A stretch of 24,617 nt of DNA from a virus (IMGVR_UViG_3300031672_000011:1-24617), one strand, 5' to 3'; positions 5,641 to 14,564 are shown, numbered from the stretch's first letter. Notes: a model not told the origin generated them from the sequence alone. Numbers and translations are program-made.

Positions 5641-6363
5641 TCACCCGTCCGAGACCGGCGCGGCGCAGGGCCAGCCCTGCGCGAACACCTCGGCCGACCA
5701 CGCGGTGACGTACCCGGGGTAGCTCGGCCGTACGAACGTGGGGCTGCCCGGCGGGGTCGGCGGCCCGACCGCGTTGAGGTACAGGGCCTGGGCGAGGGTG
5801 AGGGTGGCCGTGCCGCCCGCCGGGACCGAGACCCGGCGCGCGAGGGTGACCGGCAGCGCGAACGGCACCGTGCCCGGGGCCGCGTCGTTCAGGTGCGCGG
5901 TCCCGTACCGCGGCAGCACGTCGGGCGCGGGCGCGGCGCCCTGGCCGAGCCATGCGGCCATCAGGACGGCCTGGGTGTCGAACAGGACCAGGGCGGCGCG
6001 CAGCGTCGCGGACACGACCGCCTGGAGCGGCGTGCACAGCGGGTTCGCCAGGACGAATGTGCGCACCGGCGTGTTCCCGGTCCACGCGTCGTACGCCATG
6101 CGGTAGGTCGTGCCGGGCGGGGAGACCTGGTAGGACGACCAGGTCGGCAGCAGGGTCTGTACCGTCCACAGGCCGGTGTCGGGGTCTTTCGCCAGGCCGT
6201 TGGCCGCGCCGATCGGGCACGGGTAGGGCCACGCGGAGGACGGCAGCTGCACCGGGGTGCCGTGCACGTCGTAGGACATGGGGCCGGACGCGCTGTTGGG
6301 CTGCCGGGCGGTGAGGCAGCCCGAGCCGTCCAGCGCCATCTCGGGGCCGGTGCAGCCGGTCAC
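5641..6363 (-). CDS. Tail/surface protein of the CTGPEF paralogue family, copy 3
   Basis: GTG at 6363 overlaps the stop of copy 2 (GTGA), giving a 240-residue product that begins VTGCTGPEMALDGSGCL. It continues with SAWPYPC, then NGLAKDPDTGLWTV. The core holds FVLANPLCTPLQAVVSATLR, corresponding to the NPS-x-C-x-PMQ motif of copies 2 and 7. The RRVSVPAGGTATLTLAQALY segment is the shared C-terminal strand. The frame is open far upstream, but the paralogue alignment and the GTGA overlap fix the start. Role inferred as in the other copies. Confidence 0.75.
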   Translation of the reverse strand: MTGCTGPEMALDGSGCLTARQPNSASGPMSYDVHGTPVQLPSSAWPYPCPIGAANGLAKDPDTGLWTVQTLLPTWSSYQVSPPGTTYRMAYDAWTGNTPVRTFVLANPLCTPLQAVVSATLRAALVLFDTQAVLMAAWLGQGAAPAPDVLPRYGTAHLNDAAPGTVPFALPVTLARRVSVPAGGTATLTLAQALYLNAVGPPTPPGSPTFVRPSYPGYVTAWSAEVFAQGWPCAAPVSDG

Positions 6364-7010
6364 GCGACCAGGTCCGTGACCGGGGCGAGCTGGGTGTAGC
6401 CGAAGCCCGTGGTCTCCACCCCGCCGTCGATCAGGCTCGGGGCGGCGGTGGCGCCGGAGACGAGGTTGACGCAGTACAGCGACATGTACCGGTGCAGGGT
6501 GACGGACGCGCCCGGGGCCAGGGCCAGGCGGCGGATGAGGGTCGCGCTGGTCGCGAACTCGGCGGCGCCGTCGGACCAGCAGTGGTACGAGTCGTAGGTG
6601 CTGATCGCCAGGTCGGGGGGCCGGGTCGCGGTGGACGGGCCGACCCACAGCTTCTCCAGGAGATAGGTGTGCAGGGGCATCCCGCCGTGGCAGCGGAACG
6701 TATGGGTCAGCACAACCTGCATGGGCAGGCACGCGCTCGGGTTGGTCACCACCATGTCGGGCACGCCGGTGGAGGTGTAGGAGTTGAGGACCAGCGGCGT
6801 CGAGGCGACGAACGGCTGCACGTCGTGGAACGCGACGAGGTTGAGCGGGTCGACCCAGAGGCCGAGCGCCGGGTCCTTGCGCAGGCCCGAGGCGCTCGAG
6901 GGCGGGCAGGAGGTGCCGTAGGGCCACGCCCCGGGCTGCGTGTTGCGCACGATCAGGGCGTTGGTCGCCGGGTCGGTGGCGAACTCCGGGCCGATGCACA
7001 CGGTATTCAC
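6360..7010 (-). CDS. Tail/surface protein of the CTGPEF paralogue family, copy 2
   Basis: This 216-residue product begins MNTVCIGPEFATDPATNAL and includes GAWPYGTSCPP, SGLRKDPALGLWVDP, NPSACLPMQVVLTHTFRC and RRLALAPGASVTLHRYMSLY. GTG 7010 is used as the start; a second GTG three codons later is also possible. A 55-bp gap upstream separates it from the His-rich gene and is relatively AT-rich (TGTAGAAC, GACATAGG), so it may hold a weak promoter. It opens a run of four consecutive family members. Confidence 0.75.
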   Translation of the reverse strand: MNTVCIGPEFATDPATNALIVRNTQPGAWPYGTSCPPSSASGLRKDPALGLWVDPLNLVAFHDVQPFVASTPLVLNSYTSTGVPDMVVTNPSACLPMQVVLTHTFRCHGGMPLHTYLLEKLWVGPSTATRPPDLAISTYDSYHCWSDGAAEFATSATLIRRLALAPGASVTLHRYMSLYCVNLVSGATAAPSLIDGGVETTGFGYTQLAPVTDLVA

Positions 7011-7065
7011 ATATCGCCCCTATGTCGGTTTCGTCCTGTTCTGTTCTACAGTAGCCGCGGCCCGC

Positions 7066-7422
7066 TCAGCCCTGCGGCAGCGAGGTCGGCAGGCCGCCGA
7101 TCAGCGCGAGCAGCGCCGGGCTGCTCTGCCCCTCGCCCGGCGCGCGCGGCGCGGTCGCGTACGGCACCCGCACCGTGCTCGGCGGCGGCGCCACCGGCGC
7201 CTGCGCGAGGACCATCTCGTCCCCGGTCAGCGCGTAGGTGGCCGTCAGGTGCCCCTGCGCGGTCATCGCCAGCGTCCACAGCCCGATGGCCGAGATGTTC
7301 TGCGGCGCGGTGTTGTTCGCGTCCAGCTCGCCGCGCTGGCGCAGCTCGTGCGTCAGCGCGTTGCGCATGGGCACGTGCAGGCGCCGGTGGTGGTTGCGGT
7401 GGTTGTGGTCGTGGTGCGCCAC
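7066..7422 (-). CDS. Small minor tail protein with His-rich N-terminus (118 aa)
   Basis: This gene starts at GTG 7422, 3 bp after the stop of the tail-hub gene. Residues 1-16 are very rich in His, Asn and Arg (MAHHDHNHRNHHRRLH), a possible metal-binding patch. Residues 20-75 look folded, and the remainder is Pro/Ala-rich linker ending in ALLALIGGLPTSLPQG. The position between the tail hub and the surface protein run suggests a tail-tip accessory protein. No specific family is recognised. Confidence 0.65.
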   Translation of the reverse strand: MAHHDHNHRNHHRRLHVPMRNALTHELRQRGELDANNTAPQNISAIGLWTLAMTAQGHLTATYALTGDEMVLAQAPVAPPPSTVRVPYATAPRAPGEGQSSPALLALIGGLPTSLPQG

Positions 7423-7425
7423 GGG

Positions 7426-8619
7426 TCACGCTCCCGACTGCAGAAGCAGAGAGGCCGCCTTGTTCACGGCCCCCACGGAGATGCCGACGATCTCGCCGTT
7501 GCCGGGCGCGTAGGTCACCGCGACCGACTGGAGCGAGACCACGGCCTGCGGTGGCAACGCCGAGCAGAAAAAGGGCGAGGGCGTCAGGTCCACGAAGGTC
7601 CCGCAGACCAGGTCGCTGATCTTGACCGGCGCCGTCGGCAGCAGCCCCGCGTTGTCGGTGCCGCGCACGTACCCGGTCAGCTCGCTGTACGCCATCAGGT
7701 TCACGGCCGAGGACCAGGCCTGGGCCCGGGTCGCGACCTGGCTCATCTTCACCAGGTGCTCGACCAGGCCGTGATAGGTGTCGTCCTGGTCCCCGGCTGC
7801 GACCGGCAGCGTCGGGTCGTCCTGCACGACCTGCCCGTGCAGGGTGCGCTTCGCGGTGCGCGAGACCGCCGAGCCCTGCACGATCATCCGGTTGCAGTAG
7901 TTCGTGCCGTCGTCGCCCAGCACCACGTCCCCGGCCAGGTCGTCCGCGCCCAGGCTGATCCGCTTGGTCCAGGGCGCGCCGCCCTCCCCCATGACGATGA
8001 TGCGCCGCCCGACGGTGGTCACATCCACCTGCGACTGCAGGAGCTGGCCGAGGTGCTGCCACACGTTGACGGTCTCCGCCGGGGTGTTGTCCGTGATCAT
8101 CGTGCCGGTGGCGGCGACCACCATGTGCTCGACCACGTGCGGGTCGTCCGGCAGGAACCCGTCGGCGATCATGTAGGCGACCATCTGCGCGCTGTCGAGT
8201 CCGTTGGGGAAAACCCAGTCGGTGTGGTTGACCCGGACTTTGAGCCATTCCAGGACGTCGTACGCGAGCACGGTGAACTGGCCGGTCTGGAGGGATTCCT
8301 CATAGTTGATCACCGGCCCCTCCCAGACGCGCTCGATCGCCGCGCCGGTGTGCCGGAAGACCGCGAGCTCGGTCGCCCATTTCTCGACCTGCCGCACCGT
8401 CTGGCAGCAGTGGGTCCCGGCCTGCGGCAGCCCGATCACCAGCTTGCAGCTCGCCGGGGCGTCCAGGGTGCGGTCCCATTCCAGGGACACGATCCCGTCG
8501 AGGATCCCGAGCGCGGGCCCCGCCTGCGCGCCGCCGCGCGGCATCAGCGCGACCGTGTACTCGGTGGCGCAGCCCAGCTGCTGCGAGACGGACTGCGCGA
8601 GGGCGACCCCGGTGCTCAC
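7426..8619 (-). CDS. Minor tail protein, probable baseplate hub (Tal/gp27-like) (397 aa)
   Basis: This is the second gene after the tape measure, the usual place of the tail-associated hub protein in siphoviruses. The N-terminal region (DGIVSLEWDRTLDAPASCKLVI, WEGPVINYEES, FTVLAYDVLEWLKVR) has the beta-rich layout of a hub domain with the typical 'genuine change of reference frame' strands. A helical stretch follows (SAQMVAYMIADGF, VWQHLGQLLQSQ). The C-terminal part (DLVCGTFVDLTP, VSLQSVAVTYAPGNGEIVGISV) resembles the closing strands of such hubs. The start GTG 8619 lies 4 bp after the preceding stop. The assignment combines fold impression and gene order. Confidence 0.75.
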   Translation of the reverse strand: MSTGVALAQSVSQQLGCATEYTVALMPRGGAQAGPALGILDGIVSLEWDRTLDAPASCKLVIGLPQAGTHCCQTVRQVEKWATELAVFRHTGAAIERVWEGPVINYEESLQTGQFTVLAYDVLEWLKVRVNHTDWVFPNGLDSAQMVAYMIADGFLPDDPHVVEHMVVAATGTMITDNTPAETVNVWQHLGQLLQSQVDVTTVGRRIIVMGEGGAPWTKRISLGADDLAGDVVLGDDGTNYCNRMIVQGSAVSRTAKRTLHGQVVQDDPTLPVAAGDQDDTYHGLVEHLVKMSQVATRAQAWSSAVNLMAYSELTGYVRGTDNAGLLPTAPVKISDLVCGTFVDLTPSPFFCSALPPQAVVSLQSVAVTYAPGNGEIVGISVGAVNKAASLLLQSGA

Positions 8620-8623
8620 CGCG

Positions 8624-9994
8624 TCACCCCGCGTCCTGCCGGGCCACCAGGCTGATGCCCAGGCTCGCGTTGGCGGCGTCCACGAACGCCTCGTCGACCG
8701 TGGCGGCGATGCACCACGCCGACCCGCAGCTCAGCACCGGCCAGCTGACCGCGGGTCCGGCCCCGGAGTACAGGATCGGCTGCGCGGTGGTGCCGTCCGG
8801 GCACGCCACCAGCGCCGTATGGGTGCGCCCGTCGATGGTCAGGGTGCTGTTCGCGGGGACGCGGGGGATGCCGATCTGCCCGGCCAGCGCGCACGGGTCG
8901 AGCTGGGAATAGTTGCACGTCTGGCCGGGCGCGGTCGCGTAGAAGCTGATCACGAGGCGGCGCATGTCCAGGGCGCCGGTGGTGACCTGGATGACCGGCA
9001 CCAGCTCGGCGTATGCGGGCAGCAGCCCGGGCGCGACGGACGCGGTGGCGACCAGGGGCTGGATGGTGGCCAGGCACACGCACGGGTCCGAGGCCACCGG
9101 CGGCCCGGGGGGCGCCACCACGGCCGGGCACAGCGGGTCCGCCATGCATCCGCCCTCGATCGTGCCCGGGCAGGTGGTGTTGCAGCCGGGCGCGGCGGCC
9201 GGGGTCCACTGCACGCACACCGAGTTCGGCGAGGTCGTGCAGTCCGGCGGGGTGGTGCCCGGGGTCCCGGCCGGGACCCACACGGCGTTGCACGGCCAGA
9301 ACACCGGGACGATGAACGGGAGCGCGGGGGCGATCTGCACCGGGTCCGAGTACATCCACGGCCACCCGGCGGCGACGGTGAACACGACGTCCCCGCCCCA
9401 GAACGCCCGCCCGGCGCAGTCCGGGGAGTTCAGGCGCGGGTTGGCCTTGGACGTCTGCTCCGGGCCCTGGAGAAGGCCCACGTTGTAGAGCTGGCGGCGC
9501 CCCGAGGTGTCGTCGAGGTCGCAGTCCGTCCAGAGGGTCATGGCCTGCCCGGTGCCGCAGGATCCCGAGGGCAGGCATGAGCCGCGCAGCACGCCGGTCA
9601 GCCACGCGAGGCCGTAGGACAGGCCCCGCTGGCTGGAGGCGAGCAGGTAGCCGCTGACCACGATCTCGCGGTAGGACTGCTGCACCCGGCCCAGGACCGC
9701 GCCCGCGGAGCCGACGCGCAGCGGGTTGCGCACCCCGGGGAATTTGCCGGTGCCGCCGATCTGCAAGCCGAGCATGCCCGCGAACTCCCCCGAGGCCGGG
9801 ACGGCCGGGTCGAACCACGGGGCCCCGCTGATGTCCGGGTCGCCGCCCGGCAGGAACGGCAGGCTCGTCTGCGGGCACCCGGCGAACGACCGGACGTTGA
9901 TCCCCCAGGACTGGGCGATCGCGGTGGTCAGCGGGTTGTTGATGACCGCGACCTCGCTGCCGGGCAGCCCGAGGGTCATATACCCGTCGTACAC
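8624..9994 (-). CDS. Minor tail protein, probable distal tail (Dit-like) (456 aa)
   Basis: This is the first gene after the tape measure. GTG 9994 follows the tape measure stop by one base; an ATG six codons in is an alternative start. The N-terminal region (EVAVINNPLTTAIAQ, REIVVSGYLLASS, YGLAWLTGVLRGSC) resembles the tail-ring domain found in actinophage minor tail proteins. The C-terminal part (residues about 300-456) holds a beta-rich domain with RRLVISFYATAPG and IPRVPANSTLTIDGRTH. Cysteines are frequent (over 20), clustered in a Pro/Cys-rich linker around residues 255-305 that could be disulphide-bonded. The Dit assignment rests on gene order and general resemblance to Streptomyces phage tail proteins. 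Confidence 0.75.
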   Translation of the reverse strand: MYDGYMTLGLPGSEVAVINNPLTTAIAQSWGINVRSFAGCPQTSLPFLPGGDPDISGAPWFDPAVPASGEFAGMLGLQIGGTGKFPGVRNPLRVGSAGAVLGRVQQSYREIVVSGYLLASSQRGLSYGLAWLTGVLRGSCLPSGSCGTGQAMTLWTDCDLDDTSGRRQLYNVGLLQGPEQTSKANPRLNSPDCAGRAFWGGDVVFTVAAGWPWMYSDPVQIAPALPFIVPVFWPCNAVWVPAGTPGTTPPDCTTSPNSVCVQWTPAAAPGCNTTCPGTIEGGCMADPLCPAVVAPPGPPVASDPCVCLATIQPLVATASVAPGLLPAYAELVPVIQVTTGALDMRRLVISFYATAPGQTCNYSQLDPCALAGQIGIPRVPANSTLTIDGRTHTALVACPDGTTAQPILYSGAGPAVSWPVLSCGSAWCIAATVDEAFVDAANASLGISLVARQDAG

Positions 9995-9995
9995 C

Positions 9996-12900
9996 TCACA
10001 CCACCCGCACCAGGTTGGCCAGCACGGTGGCGGCGACGGTGGCCGGGTCCTGCGCGGGGGTGGTGATCGTGATGGGCGCGTTCACGACCTTCTGGGGGCC
10101 GCCGCCGTTGCCGGGCCCGACCCCGGCCTGGGCGAGGATGCCCAGCAGCCCGGTCGCGCTCGCCACCGACAGGGCGGTGCCCGGGCTGGACAGGGGGACC
10201 ACCGCCTCGTCCCCGGCCTCGCCGATCATCGCCAGGGTGGGGCGGGTGACCAGCGCGCCCGAGGCCAGGAACGGGATGTTGACGTGCCCCAGGCCCGGGA
10301 TCTTGTGGATCCCGCTGTTGATCCACCCGACCGCGGTGTTGACCCCGCCCTTGAACGCGTTCCAGATGTCGGTGCCCAGCTGCGCGGCGAAGTCGCCGAC
10401 TGCTTCGAGGCCCTTGAGCAGATCCTGGATCAGCGTGCCGCCGACGGAGAGCAGGTCTTTCCCGAAGGCCGCCAGCTTGCCGGGCAGCCCCTCGACGAAT
10501 CCGACGATCCGCGTGATACCGGTGGCCACGATGTCCCCGGCGGCGTTCCACATGTCCGAGAAGAACGTGGCGACCTTGCCGGGCAGCGGCGAGAGAAACG
10601 CGATGATCTTCCCGGGCAGCGCCTCGAAGAAATTGATCACGTTTCCGCCCAGGCGGATCGTGGCGTTGTACGCGCCGTTCCACGCGTTCGTCGCCCACTG
10701 TGTCAGGGTGGTGACGAAGATGTTGATCCCGGCCATGATCTTGCCCGGCAGGGCGGTGAACCAGCCGACCAGCGCGGTGATCGCCGTGGCCACGAACGCG
10801 CCCAGGGCGTTCCACGCGGTGGTGATCCACTGGACCAGGTCGGGGCCCAGGCGCTCGGCGGCGCGCACGATCTGCCCGGGCAGGATCGTGAAGAAGTAGA
10901 TCACGGTGCCGATGGCGATGCCGATGGCGACGAACACCGCCTCGAACGCGAGCTTGATGGCCAGCACCAGAAGGAGCCCGAGCCCTTCGAGCGCGTGCAG
11001 CACCTGGCCGGGCAGGGCCTTGAATTCGCCCAGTACGGCGCCGAGGCCCGCGGCCAGGGCCTGTCCGAGCAGCGCGAGCCCGGCTTTGAACGCCTTCACG
11101 AGCAGGGCGCCGAGCTGCGAGAGCGCGTGGAGGATATTGCTGGGCAGCCGCTCGAACCAGCCGACGACCGAGTTGAAGAATCCGGCGATGTCCGAGCCGA
11201 TCTTTCCCCAGTCGGTCTTGGTGAACAGCCCGACCAAGTCGGCTGTCCAGTTGACGACGTCGACCAGCACGTGGGCGACGATGCCCAGGAGCTTCGCGAG
11301 CAGGCCCATGGAGAAGGCGAACTCCTTGGCGTCCGCGGCGACCAGGAATCCGATCAGGCGGGCGATCAGCACGATGAGCGGGGCCATGGTCACGTCGAGC
11401 TGGGCGATGGCCTCCACTAGGGGGATCAGCGGCGGGACCAGCGCCGTGAACGCGTTGACCAGGGTCGGCAGGACCGGAAGCAGCGCGTTGACCAGGACCG
11501 TGATGACGGGCGCGAGGGACTCGGACACCTTGATGAACAGGCCGACCAGCAGCACCACCGTCGGAATCAGGGCCTTGATTCCACCGGCGAGGGCGCTGAT
11601 GATCGCCTCGGCGAGGGTGGTGATCGGGGCGAGCAGCGGCTCGACCGCCTGGAGCAGCGCGCCGAGCAGCTGGAGCACCGGCGCCAGCAGCGGGATCAGC
11701 GCGCTCAGGGCGTCCGAGAGCAGGCCGCCGAGGTCGATGCCGAGCTCGTTGAGAAACTTGGTGATCACCGGCAGGATCGGGGCGAGCGCCCCGGCCAGCA
11801 CAGAAACGATCTTGCCGAACGACGCGGCGAGGTCCGTGATGATGGGGCCGATGCCGCCCGCGAGCGCGACGATCAGCTGCGCCACCAGCGGGAGCACCGG
11901 GGCGATGGCGGCCGCCACGTTGCCCAGCGACGCGGCGAGCGGCGCGATGGCCGGGGTCAATACCTTGACGGCCTGGCCGAGGCCTGCGAACAGCGGCGAG
12001 ACGATTGCGGCGATCCCGGCGACCGCCGGGCCCAGCGCGCCGCCGATCGAGGCCGCGAGACCGGCGACGGCCGGGCCGATGACGGTCACGGCCTGCGAGA
12101 CCAGCGGCGTCATCTGCTGGAGAACGCTGGAGAACTCGGGCACGAACGGCGCGAACGAATTCTTCAGGTCGGTGGCGATCGAGTCTTTCAGCGTCGAGAA
12201 CAGTCCGGACAGCGTCTCCGCGTGCGCCTGGAGCAGGCCCTGGAACTTGCCCAGCGGACCGGCGAAGCTCGTGATCGAGCCGAGGACCTGCTGGTACGAG
12301 ATCTGCCCCTTGGACAGGGACTTCTGCACCTGCGCCATGGACTGGCCGGTGTAGGCGGCGACCGCCTGCATGGACGGGACGCCGCCGGTCTCCAGCTCCC
12401 GCATCGTGCCCGCGGTCGCGTGCCCCTGCTGGGCCATGGTCTGCAACGCCCGGGTGGCGTGCTGGATTCCGGCCGCGCCGCGGCCGGTGCCCACCGCCGC
12501 GTCGCCGAACGCGGTGAGCACCTGGATGGACGTGCCCGCCGAGACGCCGACGGCGGCGAGCTGGGCGGCGGCGGGCTCCAGCTGGCTGAACTGGAACGGG
12601 CTGGAGTTGGCGAACGCCTGGAGCGCCTGGAGCTGCTGGGTGGCCGGGCCGACGCCCTCGTTATAAAGAATTTGAAATGAAGCAGTAGCCTGCTGCATGG
12701 CCGAGGACTGCTTGAGACCCGAGTCGATGGCCGCCACGCCCAGGCCGATGAACCCGAGCTTGGCCGCGTCCAGGCCCTTCTTGGCCAGGTCGCCGAGCTT
12801 GCCGCCGACGGTCGAGAACAGGCCGCCGGACTCGCCCATCGCGGTGGCGCCCGCAGCCCCGGCCTCGGCTCCCGCGGAGGCCATGGCCGCGGTCATCGCC

Positions 12901-13256
12901 TCGCCCGCGGCGGTGCCCGCCTCGGTGCCCGCCTCGGTGGCCGCGGCCGAGAGCGACTCGCCGAGCGCCGCGCCCGCCTCGGTGCCCACCTCGTCCATCA
13001 GAGTGTCGAGCTCGGCCGTGAGGGCCTCGGTCAGCGCGGTGGCGACCTCTTCCGCCACCAGCTCCATCGGGGATTCCAGGGATGCGCCGAAGGTCTCGGC
13101 GACCTGCTCGGCGATCCGCTCGAACTCAGCCTCCATGACGGTGCCGAACGCGGCGGCGGCCTTCTCCGCGGCGGCGTCGAGAATGTCGATCAGCTCGGCG
13201 GTGAACGTGTTGCCGTCCACGCCGAGCGTGACCATGGCCTCGGCGAGCACGCCCAC
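9996..13256 (-). CDS. Tail tape measure protein (1086 aa)
   Basis: This is the longest gene, and it lies directly after the chaperones, as is usual. The start GTG 13256 has GGGAGAGG upstream. Residues 1-160 are acidic, Ala/Gly-rich and probably coiled coil. Residues about 165-370 carry the tape measure core (SFQILYNEGVGPATQQL, FANSSPFQFSQL, ALQTMAQQGHATAGTM). Residues about 390-660 are hydrophobic with recurrent AP-x-LP turns and probably membrane-active. Residues about 700-925 contain seven copies of an [FW]-x-x-LPGK-like motif, mostly about 44 residues apart. The C-terminus has the conserved FLASGALVTRPTLAMIGEAG followed by DEAVVPL, known from many tape measure proteins. At about 1.5 Angstrom per residue, the predicted tail is about 160 nm. 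Confidence 0.95.
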   Translation of the reverse strand: MGVLAEAMVTLGVDGNTFTAELIDILDAAAEKAAAAFGTVMEAEFERIAEQVAETFGASLESPMELVAEEVATALTEALTAELDTLMDEVGTEAGAALGESLSAAATEAGTEAGTAAGEAMTAAMASAGAEAGAAGATAMGESGGLFSTVGGKLGDLAKKGLDAAKLGFIGLGVAAIDSGLKQSSAMQQATASFQILYNEGVGPATQQLQALQAFANSSPFQFSQLEPAAAQLAAVGVSAGTSIQVLTAFGDAAVGTGRGAAGIQHATRALQTMAQQGHATAGTMRELETGGVPSMQAVAAYTGQSMAQVQKSLSKGQISYQQVLGSITSFAGPLGKFQGLLQAHAETLSGLFSTLKDSIATDLKNSFAPFVPEFSSVLQQMTPLVSQAVTVIGPAVAGLAASIGGALGPAVAGIAAIVSPLFAGLGQAVKVLTPAIAPLAASLGNVAAAIAPVLPLVAQLIVALAGGIGPIITDLAASFGKIVSVLAGALAPILPVITKFLNELGIDLGGLLSDALSALIPLLAPVLQLLGALLQAVEPLLAPITTLAEAIISALAGGIKALIPTVVLLVGLFIKVSESLAPVITVLVNALLPVLPTLVNAFTALVPPLIPLVEAIAQLDVTMAPLIVLIARLIGFLVAADAKEFAFSMGLLAKLLGIVAHVLVDVVNWTADLVGLFTKTDWGKIGSDIAGFFNSVVGWFERLPSNILHALSQLGALLVKAFKAGLALLGQALAAGLGAVLGEFKALPGQVLHALEGLGLLLVLAIKLAFEAVFVAIGIAIGTVIYFFTILPGQIVRAAERLGPDLVQWITTAWNALGAFVATAITALVGWFTALPGKIMAGINIFVTTLTQWATNAWNGAYNATIRLGGNVINFFEALPGKIIAFLSPLPGKVATFFSDMWNAAGDIVATGITRIVGFVEGLPGKLAAFGKDLLSVGGTLIQDLLKGLEAVGDFAAQLGTDIWNAFKGGVNTAVGWINSGIHKIPGLGHVNIPFLASGALVTRPTLAMIGEAGDEAVVPLSSPGTALSVASATGLLGILAQAGVGPGNGGGPQKVVNAPITITTPAQDPATVAATVLANLVRVV

Positions 13257-13389
13257 GCGCCTCTCCCTTCCCGAAGCCGATAAAAACGGACAATACCTAG
13301 TAGATCCGGCATAAGGGTATATGTCCGATCGCGCCCGGCCCGGCGCGGCGCGGCCCGCAGCGCGGCCGGACCTCGCCGCCCGGCGCGGG

Positions 13390-14022
13390 TCACGCGCCCG
13401 CAGTGGGGTCCCACACCCCGTCCATCCCCGCGAACGACGCGGCGGCCTCGGCCGCCCACTGCGCCTCCAGCGCGTCGAGCGAGCGCGGCGCGATGCGCTG
13501 CGCCAGCTCCAGCTGCTGCATCCCCGAGCCGTAGACGGTCTCGGTGAGCGAGTCCACGCCCTCCTCGGTGTCGCGCCGGTCGCGCAGGAACGCCCACACG
13601 GCGGCGAGCGCGCGGTCCACGGGCATCTCGAGGAGGTCCACCCCGCTCAGGGCCGCGCGCCCGTCGATCCACGGCCAGCCCTCGTGCGCGGTCGAGGCCA
13701 GGCGCACCGCGGCCCACCACGGCATCCGGCACACCAGGGCCGCGCTCCACTGCGCGGCCGCGGCCAGCTCGACCAGGTCGAGGGGGTCGCCCGGGTCGTC
13801 CAGGCGTCCCGAGATCCACCGGGAGTCCCTCGCCCCGAGCAGCCCGGGCAGGAAGGCCATCCAGTTGCGCCGGGCCAGGGCGCGCAGCAGCGGCGCCGCC
13901 GGGCTCGCGCGCAGCCGCAGGCGCCGACCGTCGAGCTCGATCACCGCCGGAAGCGTCGGGGCGGGCCAGCGCGGGTCGCGCCCCGCGTCGCCGGGCAGCC
14001 CGTGCCCGCCCTCGATCGGCAC
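13390..14022 (-). CDS. Tail assembly chaperone, second (gpT-like) (210 aa)
   Basis: The frame lies in the -1 phase relative to the preceding chaperone, the relation used by the programmed frameshift of lambda gpG/gpGT. GTG 14022 also overlaps the upstream stop as TAGTG, so re-initiation by coupling is an alternative. No clean X-XXY-YYZ slippery heptamer is visible in the overlap; GGGCAAG near 14045 is the closest. The protein reads LPAVIELDGRRLRLR, then a helical domain (RALARRNWMAFLPGLL, LVELAAAAQWSAALV, MPVDRALAAVWAFLRDR) and ends DGVWDPTAGA. It would bind the tape measure during tail assembly. The stop is followed by 133 bp before the tape measure start, with no gene. Confidence 0.78.
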   Translation of the reverse strand: MPIEGGHGLPGDAGRDPRWPAPTLPAVIELDGRRLRLRASPAAPLLRALARRNWMAFLPGLLGARDSRWISGRLDDPGDPLDLVELAAAAQWSAALVCRMPWWAAVRLASTAHEGWPWIDGRAALSGVDLLEMPVDRALAAVWAFLRDRRDTEEGVDSLTETVYGSGMQQLELAQRIAPRSLDALEAQWAAEAAASFAGMDGVWDPTAGA

Positions 14023-14516
14023 TACGCCGCGGCTCGGGCGGCTGTCTTCTTGCCCGCGCCCTTCGCGACGCCCTTGGCCGGGGGCTTGCGCGCGCTGGCG
14101 CGCCGCTGCTCGCGGTTGGCCGGGGCGCCGGTGACATCGGCCTGCTGCCAGCCGACGCCCGAGGCCTCGAAATCGTCCTTGAGCAGCGGCTCGAATGCGG
14201 CGTTGAGGAACCTGACCAGGGCGATCAGGTCGGGGATGTCGTAGGGGTCCTCGGGGTCGTCCTCGCGGTCTTTGAGCCACCGGGCTGTTTCCTCGCCGAT
14301 CGCGACGTCGATGAAGCGGAGCCACTCGTAGCACATCAGCTGGGTGTTGCCCGACGCCCCGGCGGCCCACATGCGCGCCCAGCGGGCGGCCTTGGGCGCG
14401 GTGGCGGTCACCACCCGGCCGTCGAGCTCGAATTGGACGGTGGGCCGGGCGGCGGCGGACTTCGTGGTGGTGAATGTCAGCAGGGCGGGGGCCGGGGCGG
14501 TCGCGGTGTCGGTCAT
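14022..14516 (-). CDS. Tail assembly chaperone, first (gpG-like) (164 aa)
   Basis: The start ATG 14516 (MTDTATAPAP) is preferred over an in-frame ATG at 14552, which lies in the operator-like palindrome region. The protein has a small beta N-terminus (PALLTFTTTKS, TVQFELDGRVVTATAPKAARW), a helical core with QLMCYEWLRFIDVAIGEETARWL and DIPDLIALVRFLNAAFEPLL, and a Lys/Arg/Ala-rich C-terminal tail from residue about 135. This matches the chaperones encoded immediately before tape measure genes in actinophages, including the basic tail. Upstream, a TAGGGT with ATGATT 17 bp further could be a weak promoter. Confidence 0.82.
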   Translation of the reverse strand: MTDTATAPAPALLTFTTTKSAAARPTVQFELDGRVVTATAPKAARWARMWAAGASGNTQLMCYEWLRFIDVAIGEETARWLKDREDDPEDPYDIPDLIALVRFLNAAFEPLLKDDFEASGVGWQQADVTGAPANREQRRASARKPPAKGVAKGAGKKTAARAAA

Positions 14517-14547
14517 GCCGCACACCCTAAACCAGACAAACATCCCA

Positions 14548-14559
14548 ATCATGCATGAT
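14548..14559. promoter_or_regulatory. 12-bp perfect palindrome ATCATGCATGAT
   Basis: The palindrome sits in the 48-bp gap between the 242-residue surface gene and the first tail chaperone, with lower GC than its surroundings. It is flanked by ACCAG and CTGGT at unequal distances. An operator for late gene control is possible; the evidence is only symmetry and position. Confidence 0.3.
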
Positions 14560-14564
14560 GCTGG

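Noticed and set aside
4277-6232. A 651-residue minus-strand frame
   Set aside because: It runs out of frame through copies 3 and 4 of the surface family; only its last 219 codons are a gene, with its own AGGAGG.
9726-11420. Long plus-strand frames opposite the tape measure and distal tail genes
   Set aside because: They are antisense to well-identified genes and rich in Arg, Gly and Asp from reverse reading of GC-rich codons.
13257-13320. Possible promoter for the tape measure gene
   Set aside because: AT-rich stretches (TAGGTATTGT on the minus strand) occur, but no -35 at 16-18 bp was found.
13321-13389. Possible hairpin terminator between the second chaperone and the tape measure
   Set aside because: GGCCGCGC-type segments are abundant but no single convincing stem could be built; the region is noted only as a gap.
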